A stretch of 58,393 bases of DNA from Saprospiraceae bacterium UBA2329 (GTDB lineage: Bacteria; Bacteroidota; Bacteroidia; Chitinophagales; Saprospiraceae): the NCBI GenBank assembly GCA_002344975.1, contig DDUV01000015.1, positions 17,364-75,756 of the forward strand, in the 5' to 3' direction. The notes under the pieces are model-generated. The model was not told where the DNA came from and searched no databases. It saw only the letters and a program-made list of their open reading frames with translations. Positions 50,533-58,393 of this stretch are shown in pieces (within the stretch, counting starts at the first letter, position 1; every line of letters starts with the position of its first letter). The translations under genes were made by a program, and so were the position numbers.

Positions 50533-53500
50533 ATGCTCAACTCAATTTTCACTCGAATACACAGATTTTTAGTTATTCTGGCTTGCACTGCTGCCTTCTG
50601 GTTGGTTCTATCGCATTCACTTACAGCACAAGAGCAAAAGCCAACGATTTCTATATCCGCACAACTCTTGTATACTGCTTATCCGATATCAGATTCCATT
50701 TCAGGTATTGGGCCAGTTGTACACACGCCCCGCCTCGAACAGGCACCGCCCACAGAACAACTGATAGTACCGCCAAAAGTAAAAAAGCATAACGAAGATT
50801 ATCCCAAATACAAACTTGACAGCATCAAACAAGTGAGATTGCAGCAAATGATGACTGACAGTAGTGCAGACAATAACTCAGAAAGTATACCTACGCAGTT
50901 TGCAGAGGCGGCCCTTTTACAAAATCCGGTTTTAGGGAGTAATTTTCAAGGAAATATTGACAACGGAGCATATCCTCCTGACAATGCAATGGCAGTTTCA
51001 CACAGCGGATGGATCGTATCTGTTGTTAACTCATCTATAAGCTTTTACAGAGAGAATGGTCAGGTATCTCTGAATTCTCAAACATTAAGTTCCTATTTTG
51101 ATTACCTAAACATACCCAATGCATTTTTCTACGATCCTCGTATATTATTTGATGCGGTAGCTGGCAGATTTATCTTAGTATGTTTGCACGGAACATCGCC
51201 GAGTACCAGCAGGCTGATAGTCAGTTTTTCACAGTCTGATGATCCAACTCAGCCATGGTACACATATAACTTTGCAGGCAACGCAATCAATACCAGCGCA
51301 TGGTTCGATTATCCACATATTGGTATTTCTGGAAATGATTTATACGTTACCGGCAATCTTTTTAACTCTAACAATGACTTTCAAGAGGCCGTTATTTTAC
51401 AATTTCGGAAATCAACAGGTTATGCAGGACAGACACTGGGTTACAGTTATTGGAGGAACGTTATGGGCGCTGACAATATAAGGGCAGGGAGTATAAAGCC
51501 TGTATCACACGGTTATGGTTTAGGCTATGGCCCAGGGATTTATTTAATTGCAGCAAAAGCTTTCGGAGGCTCGGAAATCCAACTTTTCGATATAACGCAA
51601 GATTATGGAAACAACCCACAACTTCAAGCATACACAATACCTTGTGCAACCTACAGTCCGGGAGGCGATGCGTTTCAATTAGGAACCAGTAAAGTGTTGA
51701 GTGTCGGAGATTCCAGGATTTTGGATGCTTTTTTTTCTGAAGGCCAAATTCATTATGTACATCACAATGTTTTTCAAAGTGGCTTTAACGGCATCCGGTA
51801 TGGCATTTTGAATATATCGGCAGGTTCTATTTCTTCTCAAACTTATGGACTTTCGGGTGCCACTTATTCATACCCGTCAATTGCTCCGTTTGATATCACA
51901 CCTTCCAGCTCGCCTACAGTAGCAATTGGATTCACGCGTTCAAGCTCAAGTAGTTATCCCGAAGTACGTGCTACGACGGTTACCCCAGGATTTAACTTCA
52001 CTTCCTCTATTTCGGTAAAGTCAGGACAATCACCAATTACAGTACAATCCAACAATACTCAAAGATGGGGAGATTATTCTGGTATCAGCCGTAAACACGG
52101 CGCCGTATCACCTACCGTATGGATGTTTGCCTGCTATGGTCTAAATAACTCCTATGGAAACTGGATTGCTGAAATTGTAACGCAAGGCACCGGCAGCCCC
52201 AACACCACCTGTTCCACAGCCACCACCATCGCCTGCGGCCAAACCCTGACCGGAACTACTTCTGGCGCTCCCCAAAATGTCTCTAGTTGTGGCGGCGAAA
52301 CACTCAATACCGCCCCCGGCCTTTGGTACCGCTATACCGCAAGTCAGACTGGCCAAGTGACCGTCACCACCTGCAACAGCGGTACCACATTTGATACGAA
52401 AATCGGAGTTTTCAGCGGGACATGCTCCAACCTTGTATGTGTAGATGGCAATGATGATTCCAGCGATGCCGGTTGCCAACTCGGTGACAACGATCGATTC
52501 TCAAAGGTAACCTTCAGCGCCACCTCCGGACAAACTTATTACATCTATGTGACTGGCTTTAATGCCAATTCCGGTACTTTTCAACTCTCGCTGACTTGTA
52601 CTGCCGCCCCCACCCTCACAGTCAGCCCCGCCACCATCAACCAAACGGCAGCGGCAGGTTCGGCCACTATTTCAGTGACCAGCAATTGCAGTGCCTGGAC
52701 CGTGAGCGGCGCGCCCGCATGGGCTACCGTATCCCCCACATCGGGCAGCAACAACGGCACCATCACCGTCAGCTTTCAGGCCAATACCTCCACGCAATCG
52801 CGCAGCGCCACGCTCACCATCACAGGCTGCAGCATTACACGCACGGTGACGATCACGCAGGCAGGCGCTGCGGCATCTTTGACAGTCAGCCCCACCACCA
52901 TCAGCCAGACAGCGGCGGCAGGTTCGGCCAGTGTTTCCGTGACCAGCAATTGCAGTGCCTGGACGGTGAGCGGCGCCCCCGCCTGGGCGACCGTATCCCC
53001 TGCATCGGGCAGCAACAACGGCACCATCACCGTCAGCTTTCAGGCCAATACCTCCACGCAATCGCGCAGCGCCACGCTCACTATCGCCGGGTGTACTATT
53101 ACGAGGCAGGTGAGCATTACGCAAGCAGGCGCGGCGGTCACATTAGAAGTCAGCCCCGCCAACATCAGCCAGACGGCGGCGGCAGGCTCGGCAAGCATTT
53201 CCGTGACCAGCAATTGCAGTTCCTGGACCGTGAGCGGCGCCCCCGCCTGGGCGACCGTATCCCCTGCATCGGGCAGCAACAACGGCACCATCACCGTCAG
53301 CTTTCAGGCCAATACCTCCACACAATCGCGCAGTGCTACCCTCACCATCACTGGCTGCAGCATTACACGCACGGTGACGATCACGCAGGCAGGCGCTGTG
53401 GTAACATTAGATATCAGCCCCGCCACCATCAGCCAGACGGCAGCGGCAGGTTCGGCCAGTGTTTCCGTGACCAGCAATTGTAGTTCCTGGACCGTGAGCG

Positions 53501-55506
53501 GCGCCCCCGCCTGGGCGACCGTATCCCCTGCATCGGGCAGCAACAACGGCACCATCACCGTCAGCTTTCAGGCCAACACCTCCACACAATCGCGCAGCGC
53601 AACCCTCACCATCACGGGCTGTAGCATTTCGCGCACGGTGACGATCACGCAAACGGGAACAGCTACTTCTTTAGATGTCAGCCCCACCACCATCAGCCAG
53701 ACGGCAGCGGCGGGTTCGGCCGGCATTTCCGTGACCAGCAATTGCAGTGCCTGGACGGTGAGCGGCGCGCCCGCATGGGCTACCGTATCCCCCACATCGG
53801 GCAGCAACAACGGCACCATCAGCGTCAGCTTCCAGGCCAATACCTCCACGCAATCGCGCAGCGCCACCCTCACCATCACGGGATGCAGCATTTCGCGTAT
53901 GGTGACGATCACGCAGGCAGGCGCTGCCTCCACCATCCCCTGGACGCGTATCACCACCGGCACCAACCACACCATCATCGCCCAAGCCACCCTGACGGCC
54001 ACGCTTGACGGCACGCCGCTTGTACCCGGCGACGCTATTGGCTTCTTCTTTGAGCACAACGGCGCCCTGCATTGCAGCAATTACTTGGTGCTGACCGGCC
54101 AGAATCAATCGGTAGCGGTATATGGAAATGATGCAGGCCAGTCTGCCAAAAATGGCTTTGACAACGGCGAAACATTCAAGGTGAAAATTTACAAAGCGGC
54201 CACACAGCAAGTACACGATGCGCAGGTGATTTTTGCGCCGGCGGGCACAGTGATACCTCCGCTGACCATCACCCACACCAACACTTTTGCCGCCAATGGT
54301 ATCAGTCTGCTGACGAACCTGAACGCCTCTACCAACTCAAGTTTCCGCATAGTGCTGAATACAGGCTGGAACATGATTTCCAGCCACACCCTGCCAGCCG
54401 ATGCAAATATGCCTGCGGTCTTCTCCGATTTGACCTCTGTGGTAGAAGTGGTGAAAGACATAAACGGGGATGCGTATTTCCCCGTGTTAAACATCAACGG
54501 TTTGGGCAACTGGGACATGACCAAAGGCTATCAGGTGCGCTCTGCCGCAGATACCGCCCTCACCATCATCGGCGCGCAAGTGGACCCGGCCGCCACGCCT
54601 GTTGCCATTGATGCCGGCTGGCAGATCATTCCGTACCTGCGCACTCAGGCGGCGCCTATCAGCGAGCAATTGGCAAGCATTACAGGCATCATAGAATTGG
54701 TGAAAGACAATCTGGGCGTCAATACCTACATACCCGGCCTGATCAACAGCATTGGCGACCTGCGCCCCGGCCAGGGATACCAACTTAAAGCCTCCGCATC
54801 CGGCACTTTGACCTACCCGCCCAACCAGTTGTGGTCGAATCCCACTGAAGTACAGAGTGCCTCGAATGTGTGGGAGCGCGCTCTGCCGGTTCATTTTGAA
54901 TATCAAGGCATTGGAAAATCCTGCCACAACAGCACTTTGGTAATCAGAGCAGAAGTGGCCGCTGCCATGATGGAACCCGGAGATGAAATCGGGGTGTTCA
55001 CCACCAACGGCATTTTGTGCGGTGCAGCGGTGTTTGAAGATCGCCATTTTGCCGTCACGATCTGGGGCGATGACCCTGCGACGCCCGGCATTCGGGAGGG
55101 TTTGTTGCAGGGCGAAGTGTATCAATTGCGCATCTGGAAGCGCGTGCAAAATTCGGAAATGAGCATCGCCCCCGTTTTCACATCCGGCGATCAGGCTTAC
55201 CACAACGACGACATCGAAATATTGTCTCATCTGAATGCCGCCACTGCCGTGAAGGAATCCTCCATTGAGGCGCAATCTCTGACGGTATTTCCCAACCCGA
55301 CCGACGGCAGATTCTATGTCATGCTTCCGGCAGGTATTGAAATGCTGGAGTTGCGCGATGCCAAAGGGGCCTTGCTGCAAAGGACCGCACAACCCGCCGC
55401 CGGGCCGCTGCCGATAGAGACCGCGGGGTATGCAAAGGGCTTGCTCTTTGTGAGCGCCTGGGACGCAACAGGGCGGCGTTGGTTGGCCAAAGTGGTGTTG
55501 CAGTAG
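50533..55506 (+). CDS. Giant T9SS-exported protein with five BACON repeats
   Basis: A 1657-residue surface protein. A signal peptide (1-32, ending HSLTAQ) is followed by a domain of about 440 residues (NGAYPPDNAMAVSHSGWIVS, a propeller-like start), then a PPC-like beta domain around 560-690 (YRYTASQTGQVTVTTCNSGT). Next come five nearly identical 88-residue BACON-type Ig repeats (about 693-1132; each with SNCS.WTVSGAPAWATVSP). An unnamed module (about 1133-1268), two copies of a WNMIS-type repeat, a second divergent copy of the module and a type A sorting domain (LTVFPNPTDGRF) complete it. BACON domains bind glycans or mucin in some proteins. The frame is intact across all repeats. Confidence 0.88.
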   Translation: MLNSIFTRIHRFLVILACTAAFWLVLSHSLTAQEQKPTISISAQLLYTAYPISDSISGIGPVVHTPRLEQAPPTEQLIVPPKVKKHNEDYPKYKLDSIKQVRLQQMMTDSSADNNSESIPTQFAEAALLQNPVLGSNFQGNIDNGAYPPDNAMAVSHSGWIVSVVNSSISFYRENGQVSLNSQTLSSYFDYLNIPNAFFYDPRILFDAVAGRFILVCLHGTSPSTSRLIVSFSQSDDPTQPWYTYNFAGNAINTSAWFDYPHIGISGNDLYVTGNLFNSNNDFQEAVILQFRKSTGYAGQTLGYSYWRNVMGADNIRAGSIKPVSHGYGLGYGPGIYLIAAKAFGGSEIQLFDITQDYGNNPQLQAYTIPCATYSPGGDAFQLGTSKVLSVGDSRILDAFFSEGQIHYVHHNVFQSGFNGIRYGILNISAGSISSQTYGLSGATYSYPSIAPFDITPSSSPTVAIGFTRSSSSSYPEVRATTVTPGFNFTSSISVKSGQSPITVQSNNTQRWGDYSGISRKHGAVSPTVWMFACYGLNNSYGNWIAEIVTQGTGSPNTTCSTATTIACGQTLTGTTSGAPQNVSSCGGETLNTAPGLWYRYTASQTGQVTVTTCNSGTTFDTKIGVFSGTCSNLVCVDGNDDSSDAGCQLGDNDRFSKVTFSATSGQTYYIYVTGFNANSGTFQLSLTCTAAPTLTVSPATINQTAAAGSATISVTSNCSAWTVSGAPAWATVSPTSGSNNGTITVSFQANTSTQSRSATLTITGCSITRTVTITQAGAAASLTVSPTTISQTAAAGSASVSVTSNCSAWTVSGAPAWATVSPASGSNNGTITVSFQANTSTQSRSATLTIAGCTITRQVSITQAGAAVTLEVSPANISQTAAAGSASISVTSNCSSWTVSGAPAWATVSPASGSNNGTITVSFQANTSTQSRSATLTITGCSITRTVTITQAGAVVTLDISPATISQTAAAGSASVSVTSNCSSWTVSGAPAWATVSPASGSNNGTITVSFQANTSTQSRSATLTITGCSISRTVTITQTGTATSLDVSPTTISQTAAAGSAGISVTSNCSAWTVSGAPAWATVSPTSGSNNGTISVSFQANTSTQSRSATLTITGCSISRMVTITQAGAASTIPWTRITTGTNHTIIAQATLTATLDGTPLVPGDAIGFFFEHNGALHCSNYLVLTGQNQSVAVYGNDAGQSAKNGFDNGETFKVKIYKAATQQVHDAQVIFAPAGTVIPPLTITHTNTFAANGISLLTNLNASTNSSFRIVLNTGWNMISSHTLPADANMPAVFSDLTSVVEVVKDINGDAYFPVLNINGLGNWDMTKGYQVRSAADTALTIIGAQVDPAATPVAIDAGWQIIPYLRTQAAPISEQLASITGIIELVKDNLGVNTYIPGLINSIGDLRPGQGYQLKASASGTLTYPPNQLWSNPTEVQSASNVWERALPVHFEYQGIGKSCHNSTLVIRAEVAAAMMEPGDEIGVFTTNGILCGAAVFEDRHFAVTIWGDDPATPGIREGLLQGEVYQLRIWKRVQNSEMSIAPVFTSGDQAYHNDDIEILSHLNAATAVKESSIEAQSLTVFPNPTDGRFYVMLPAGIEMLELRDAKGALLQRTAQPAAGPLPIETAGYAKGLLFVSAWDATGRRWLAKVVLQ
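52612..53931 (+). repeat. Five 264-bp tandem BACON-coding repeats
   Basis: The unit begins near GTCAGCCCC at 52621, 52885, 53149, 53413 and 53677, an exact 264-bp period, so every unit is in frame. Copies are nearly identical at DNA level, with differences clustered at unit ends. This points to recent amplification or gene conversion. Minus-strand frames in each unit are shadows. Confidence 0.92.
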
Positions 55507-55553
55507 AACTCCGTATAGAGAAATATCTGGCCAACGTTGGCTCCTCACACAGC

Positions 55554-55590
55554 AAATTCAGGCGGTAACTTCGGGTTACCTCCTGAATTT
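55554..55590. repeat. Long intergenic hairpin between two T9SS genes
   Basis: AAATTCAGG-GGTAAC pairs with GTTACC-CCTGAATTT around a TTCGG loop, with one mismatch. Outer CCTCAC and GTGAGG can extend it. No T run follows, so it may stabilise RNA ends or end transcription in another way. Confidence 0.65.
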
Positions 55591-55631
55591 GTGAGGTACA
55601 GCATATCATTCAACAAAAAATACACCTTCAC

Positions 55632-57599
55632 ATGAGGCTCACCCTCTTTTCTAAATACCTCTGCATCGCAATGCTGCTGCCGGCAACTTGCGTGGTTTCT
55701 GCCCAAACAGGCTTCCCCTGGACGCGCATCACCACCGGCGCCAACCACACCATCATTGTGCCTGCCACACTGACGGCTACCTGGGATGGAATGCCTTTGG
55801 AAAACGGAGATGCTGTTGGTTTCTTTTTTGAACGCAACGACAGTCTGATTTGCAGCAATTACCTGATCATCAGCGGCCAAAACGCCTCTATGGCCGTATA
55901 TGGCAACGATGCGCCATCCGGCAAAAACGGCTTTGCTCCGGGAGAGTTGTTCAAAGCAAAAATATACCGGGCCTCTACCCAGCAAGTGCTGGATGCGCAG
56001 GCGGTGTTTGCTCCGGCGGGTACCGTTATACCTCCGCTGACCATCACCCATACCAATATGTATGCGCTCAACGGCATCAGCCTGCTGACGCAGGTTTCGG
56101 CCACGTCGGTCGTGCGTCCTCAAGCTACATTTGATGCCGACGTAGTGTGCGGCACGGCGCCCCTGACGGTTCAGTTTTCGGACAAAAGCAGCAATGCCCC
56201 CGAACATTGGCAATGGGATTTCGGCAACGGGCAGAGTTCGACAGAGCAGCATCCCACGGCGATATTTACCGAGCCGGGTATTTACACCGTTCGCCTCATA
56301 GCTGCCAATGCCGCCGGGCAAGACACGCTGGAGCGCCAGAGTTACATCACCGCAGTGGGTCAGGTGTCGGTGACGGTGCTGCCTGGGGATACCATTTGCG
56401 CAGGAGCCAGGCTGGAGCTTCAGGCCGAAGGGGCGGAGCGTTTTGTGTGGTCGGGCATAAATTTGGAAACGGAAGCAGGCTCGGCAACGGCGGCCACGCT
56501 TACACAGGCAGGCGATTATGTGTATCAGGCCATTGGAATCACCAATGATTGCGAATCATCGCCGGTTTCGGTAGCGGTACATGTGCGCCCGGTACCTGTT
56601 GTAACGCTCAGCGCTTCCGCAGATACCATTTGCCGGCAAGGCGCCCTCACGCTCACTGCAACGGGGGCAAGCACCTACGTCTGGCAGGGCTTTGGGCTGT
56701 CTGCTGCAAGCGGCAGTGTGGTCACGGTAATGCCCGATACCTCCGGCCTTCTTACTTACGGCGTAACAGGTACTGCCAACGGCTGCATTTCGGCATTAAA
56801 AAAGCAAGAAGTATGGGTGCGGCCCCGGCCTCAAATCACAGCCTCTGCCGAGCGGTCAGGTATCTGTCTGGGCGATACGGTGACCTTGAGCGCAGTGGGT
56901 GCCGAAGCTATTTTTTGGAACGGCCCCGGGCTGCTGTCTTTCAGCGGAGCATCGGTACAGGCGGCGCCTCAACAAACCGGCACAAGGACTTATCAGGTAA
57001 CGGGCAACACTGCCGGATGCCCTGCCGAAGGCGCGTCCGTTTCCATTGAGGTGAACAGCAACGCCCTCTCCGCATCCATTGCCGTGAGCGACTGCCCCGG
57101 CCCCGATCTCATGTTCACCGCCACCGTAACGAATGGCGGCGATGCGCCCAACATACTGTGGTTTCGCAATGGGCAGCCCGTGTGGAACGGCCCGGATTAC
57201 ACCTTATTTGGCGCACAAAACGGCATGGAAGTGTATTGCAGAGTGACTCCGGTGAATGCCCCGCCCTGTACTACACCGTCGCAGGCGCTGTCGAATACAG
57301 TAATCGTCAATTGTATCGCATCGGAGACGGCAGAGTTGCTGCCCGGTATCCGGCAATGGAGCGTGTTTCCCAATCCCAATGAGGGTTGGTTTTTCGTATC
57401 CGTAGCCAACACCGAGGCCGTCAGCGGCAGGCTGCGGGTATGGGATATGTTGGGCCGGCCGGTATGGGAAGAGCGGGTACAATGGTCGGCAGGCCATCAG
57501 GTTCATCGCATAGAGCTGCCCGGCGCGGCGCCCGGCGTTTATTGGGTTGGGTTGGAAAGCCTGGGGCAGGTGATGCGGAAGGGGGTAGTGGTGAGGTGA
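55632..57599 (+). CDS. T9SS-exported protein with PKD and Ig-like repeats
   Basis: A 655-residue secreted protein. A signal peptide (1-24, ending CVVSAQ) is followed by a copy of the unnamed module that also occurs in the preceding giant protein (about 27-158; FPWTRITTGANHTII, GDAVGFFFE, PPLTITHTN). A PKD domain comes next (about 165-245, with WQWDFGNGQSS and GIYTVRLIAAN), then three or four Ig-like segments (ICAGARLELQAEG, ICRQGALTLTATG, ICLGDTVTLSAVG) and a type A T9SS sorting domain (WSVFPNPNEGWFFVSV). It is probably part of the same surface locus as the upstream gene. A terminator follows. Confidence 0.88.
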   Translation: MRLTLFSKYLCIAMLLPATCVVSAQTGFPWTRITTGANHTIIVPATLTATWDGMPLENGDAVGFFFERNDSLICSNYLIISGQNASMAVYGNDAPSGKNGFAPGELFKAKIYRASTQQVLDAQAVFAPAGTVIPPLTITHTNMYALNGISLLTQVSATSVVRPQATFDADVVCGTAPLTVQFSDKSSNAPEHWQWDFGNGQSSTEQHPTAIFTEPGIYTVRLIAANAAGQDTLERQSYITAVGQVSVTVLPGDTICAGARLELQAEGAERFVWSGINLETEAGSATAATLTQAGDYVYQAIGITNDCESSPVSVAVHVRPVPVVTLSASADTICRQGALTLTATGASTYVWQGFGLSAASGSVVTVMPDTSGLLTYGVTGTANGCISALKKQEVWVRPRPQITASAERSGICLGDTVTLSAVGAEAIFWNGPGLLSFSGASVQAAPQQTGTRTYQVTGNTAGCPAEGASVSIEVNSNALSASIAVSDCPGPDLMFTATVTNGGDAPNILWFRNGQPVWNGPDYTLFGAQNGMEVYCRVTPVNAPPCTTPSQALSNTVIVNCIASETAELLPGIRQWSVFPNPNEGWFFVSVANTEAVSGRLRVWDMLGRPVWEERVQWSAGHQVHRIELPGAAPGVYWVGLESLGQVMRKGVVVR

Positions 57600-57621
57600 G
57601 GATTTTATACAAGATACTTGG

Positions 57622-57659
57622 ATCCTCCGGTTCTCTTCAGGCCGGGGGATTTTTATTTT
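57622..57659 (+). terminator. Rho-independent terminator
   Basis: ATCC.CCGG (57622-57630) pairs with CCGG.GGAT (57642-57650), followed directly by TTTTTATTTT. It ends the T9SS gene 22 bases after its stop. Confidence 0.8.
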
Positions 57660-57736
57660 GCTCATCGTATGCCGGTTAACGAAAGAGCGCTTATTTTTAC
57701 GCTGTATATACACTTTCCTAAAGCCTGTTATTCATT

Positions 57737-58348
57737 ATGAAAAACCTGCGCCCTTATCATCTCCTTTCTGTTGTCTTCCTTTTCGTTGCATCGTTTCAGA
57801 TCTTCGGCGAAGACCTGACGGCGAAAGTCCCTATCTGTTCACATTACACTCAGCTTGCAACCGACACCACCGGCCTCCGCCAATTGCTTGACTCTATGGA
57901 ACGGCTCGTAGATGAGCGCATGTTCACCGAGGCACAATTGTTATTGGATCAAATCCTGGCCATCAGTGAACGGGAGCTGGGGCGAGTGAGCCGGGAAACC
58001 GCCGATATTCTGCACCAATTGGCAAGAATTCAGAATTTTAAATACAATTCCGGGGAAGCGATCCGATTCAACTGTGAGGCCGGTATCGGCAAGCTACAGC
58101 GCGGCGAGGGCATCATTTCTTTGTCCAGAGCATTTGCGTATGCCGGGGCCAAGAGTATTGTCACCACGCTTTGGGCCGTAAAGGATAAGAGTACTAAAGA
58201 CTTCATGCTCGCCTTTTACAGCAATATGGAAAACTGGCCCAAGGCGGAGGCCTTATGGCAAACGCGCAAAGACTTTTTGAAGAAACACAAAGGCGAGGCC
58301 GCGCACCCCTACTACTGGGCCGGGTTTATCGGCGTGGGGGATATGTGA
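57737..58348 (+). CDS. TPR-CHAT protein with a large internal deletion
   Basis: A 203-residue open frame with a signal peptide (1-24), one and a half TPR-like helices (LLDSMERLVDERMFTEAQLLLDQ, ETADILHQLARIQNF), and then, without transition, the end of a CHAT caspase-like domain (from about 113: CEAGIGKLQRGEGIISLSRAF, IVTTLWAVKDKST, HPYYWAGFIGVGD). In normal CHAT proteins the cysteine of the SACETG motif is preceded by the catalytic His half and many TPRs; all of that is missing. The join is in frame at about 58073 in a CEA codon block, consistent with recombination at a short homology. The product can hardly be an active protease. Nothing is seen in 58349-58393. Confidence 0.7.
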   Translation: MKNLRPYHLLSVVFLFVASFQIFGEDLTAKVPICSHYTQLATDTTGLRQLLDSMERLVDERMFTEAQLLLDQILAISERELGRVSRETADILHQLARIQNFKYNSGEAIRFNCEAGIGKLQRGEGIISLSRAFAYAGAKSIVTTLWAVKDKSTKDFMLAFYSNMENWPKAEALWQTRKDFLKKHKGEAAHPYYWAGFIGVGDM

Positions 58349-58393
58349 TAAAAAAACTCATCTCTCTCTCTTTAGTAGTGGGGCAAAAATAAA

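Noticed and set aside
52612..53931. Regular repeats as a CRISPR array, and the minus-strand frames in each unit
   Set aside because: The repeats are 264 bp, adjacent without spacers, and code for BACON domains on the plus strand. The antisense frames repeat only because the DNA does.
1..58393. tRNA or rRNA genes
   Set aside because: I looked in the gaps for cloverleaf landmarks (GGTTCRANNCC arms) and rRNA motifs and found none; a dedicated covariance search would be decisive.

Overview
The window reads as chromosome of a Bacteroidota bacterium, most likely in or near the Saprospiria (an inference). The evidence is: six proteins ending in a type A sorting domain of the type IX secretion system (T9SS), including BACON and PKD-type surface proteins; a DUF2480 protein; at least a dozen TAnnTTTG promoter boxes (the primary-sigma -7 element of this phylum), several with a TTG or TTTG box 19-21 nt upstream; and no consistent Shine-Dalgarno sites. 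I found no rRNA, tRNA or CRISPR array.

Layout. 0.1-8.6 kb, minus strand: an exported amidohydrolase, two tandem paralogous T9SS surface proteins, a lipoprotein and a di-haem cytochrome-c peroxidase. 8.8-11.3 kb: aroE, a proline dehydrogenase and a queD-like gene. 11.6-16.9 kb: a defence-like minus-strand operon of an AbiEi-type regulator, an AbiEii-type nucleotidyltransferase and a 1291-residue SF1-helicase-like protein with a decayed Vsr/MTES_1575-type nuclease tail; the genes overlap and follow a TATCTTTG box and a palindrome. 17.0-17.2 kb: a 216-bp palindromic MITE-like element with a 9-bp target duplication. 18.2-25.8 kb: scpB, DUF2480, PolX/PHP, beta-phosphoglucomutase, maltose phosphorylase, scpA and a methyltransferase. 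25.8-33.5 kb: ECF sigma factor, XRE regulator, thioredoxin-SPOR protein, PPK2, a sugar nucleotidyltransferase, two overlapping RlaP-type nucleotidyltransferases and lpdA. About 33.6-33.8 kb: a candidate small RNA with promoter and terminator. 34-45 kb: lipoprotein, folE, a propeller-adenylate cyclase sensor, a nuclease remnant, an M23 peptidase, a PurM-like enzyme, a Kelch-type T9SS protein and a pirin. 45.1-58.4 kb: a two-component pair, an OmpA-family lipoprotein, a LytTR regulator, two large T9SS proteins sharing an unnamed module, and an internally deleted TPR-CHAT gene.

Working links. ScpA and ScpB are the kleisin partners of SMC. Maltose phosphorylase makes beta-glucose-1-phosphate, which the neighbouring PgmB converts to glucose-6-phosphate. 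FolE product feeds QueD-type enzymes. The AbiE-helicase operon is the best candidate for an undescribed system. Intergenic regions hold an unusual family of short permuted word repeats and small hairpins that recur across the window.
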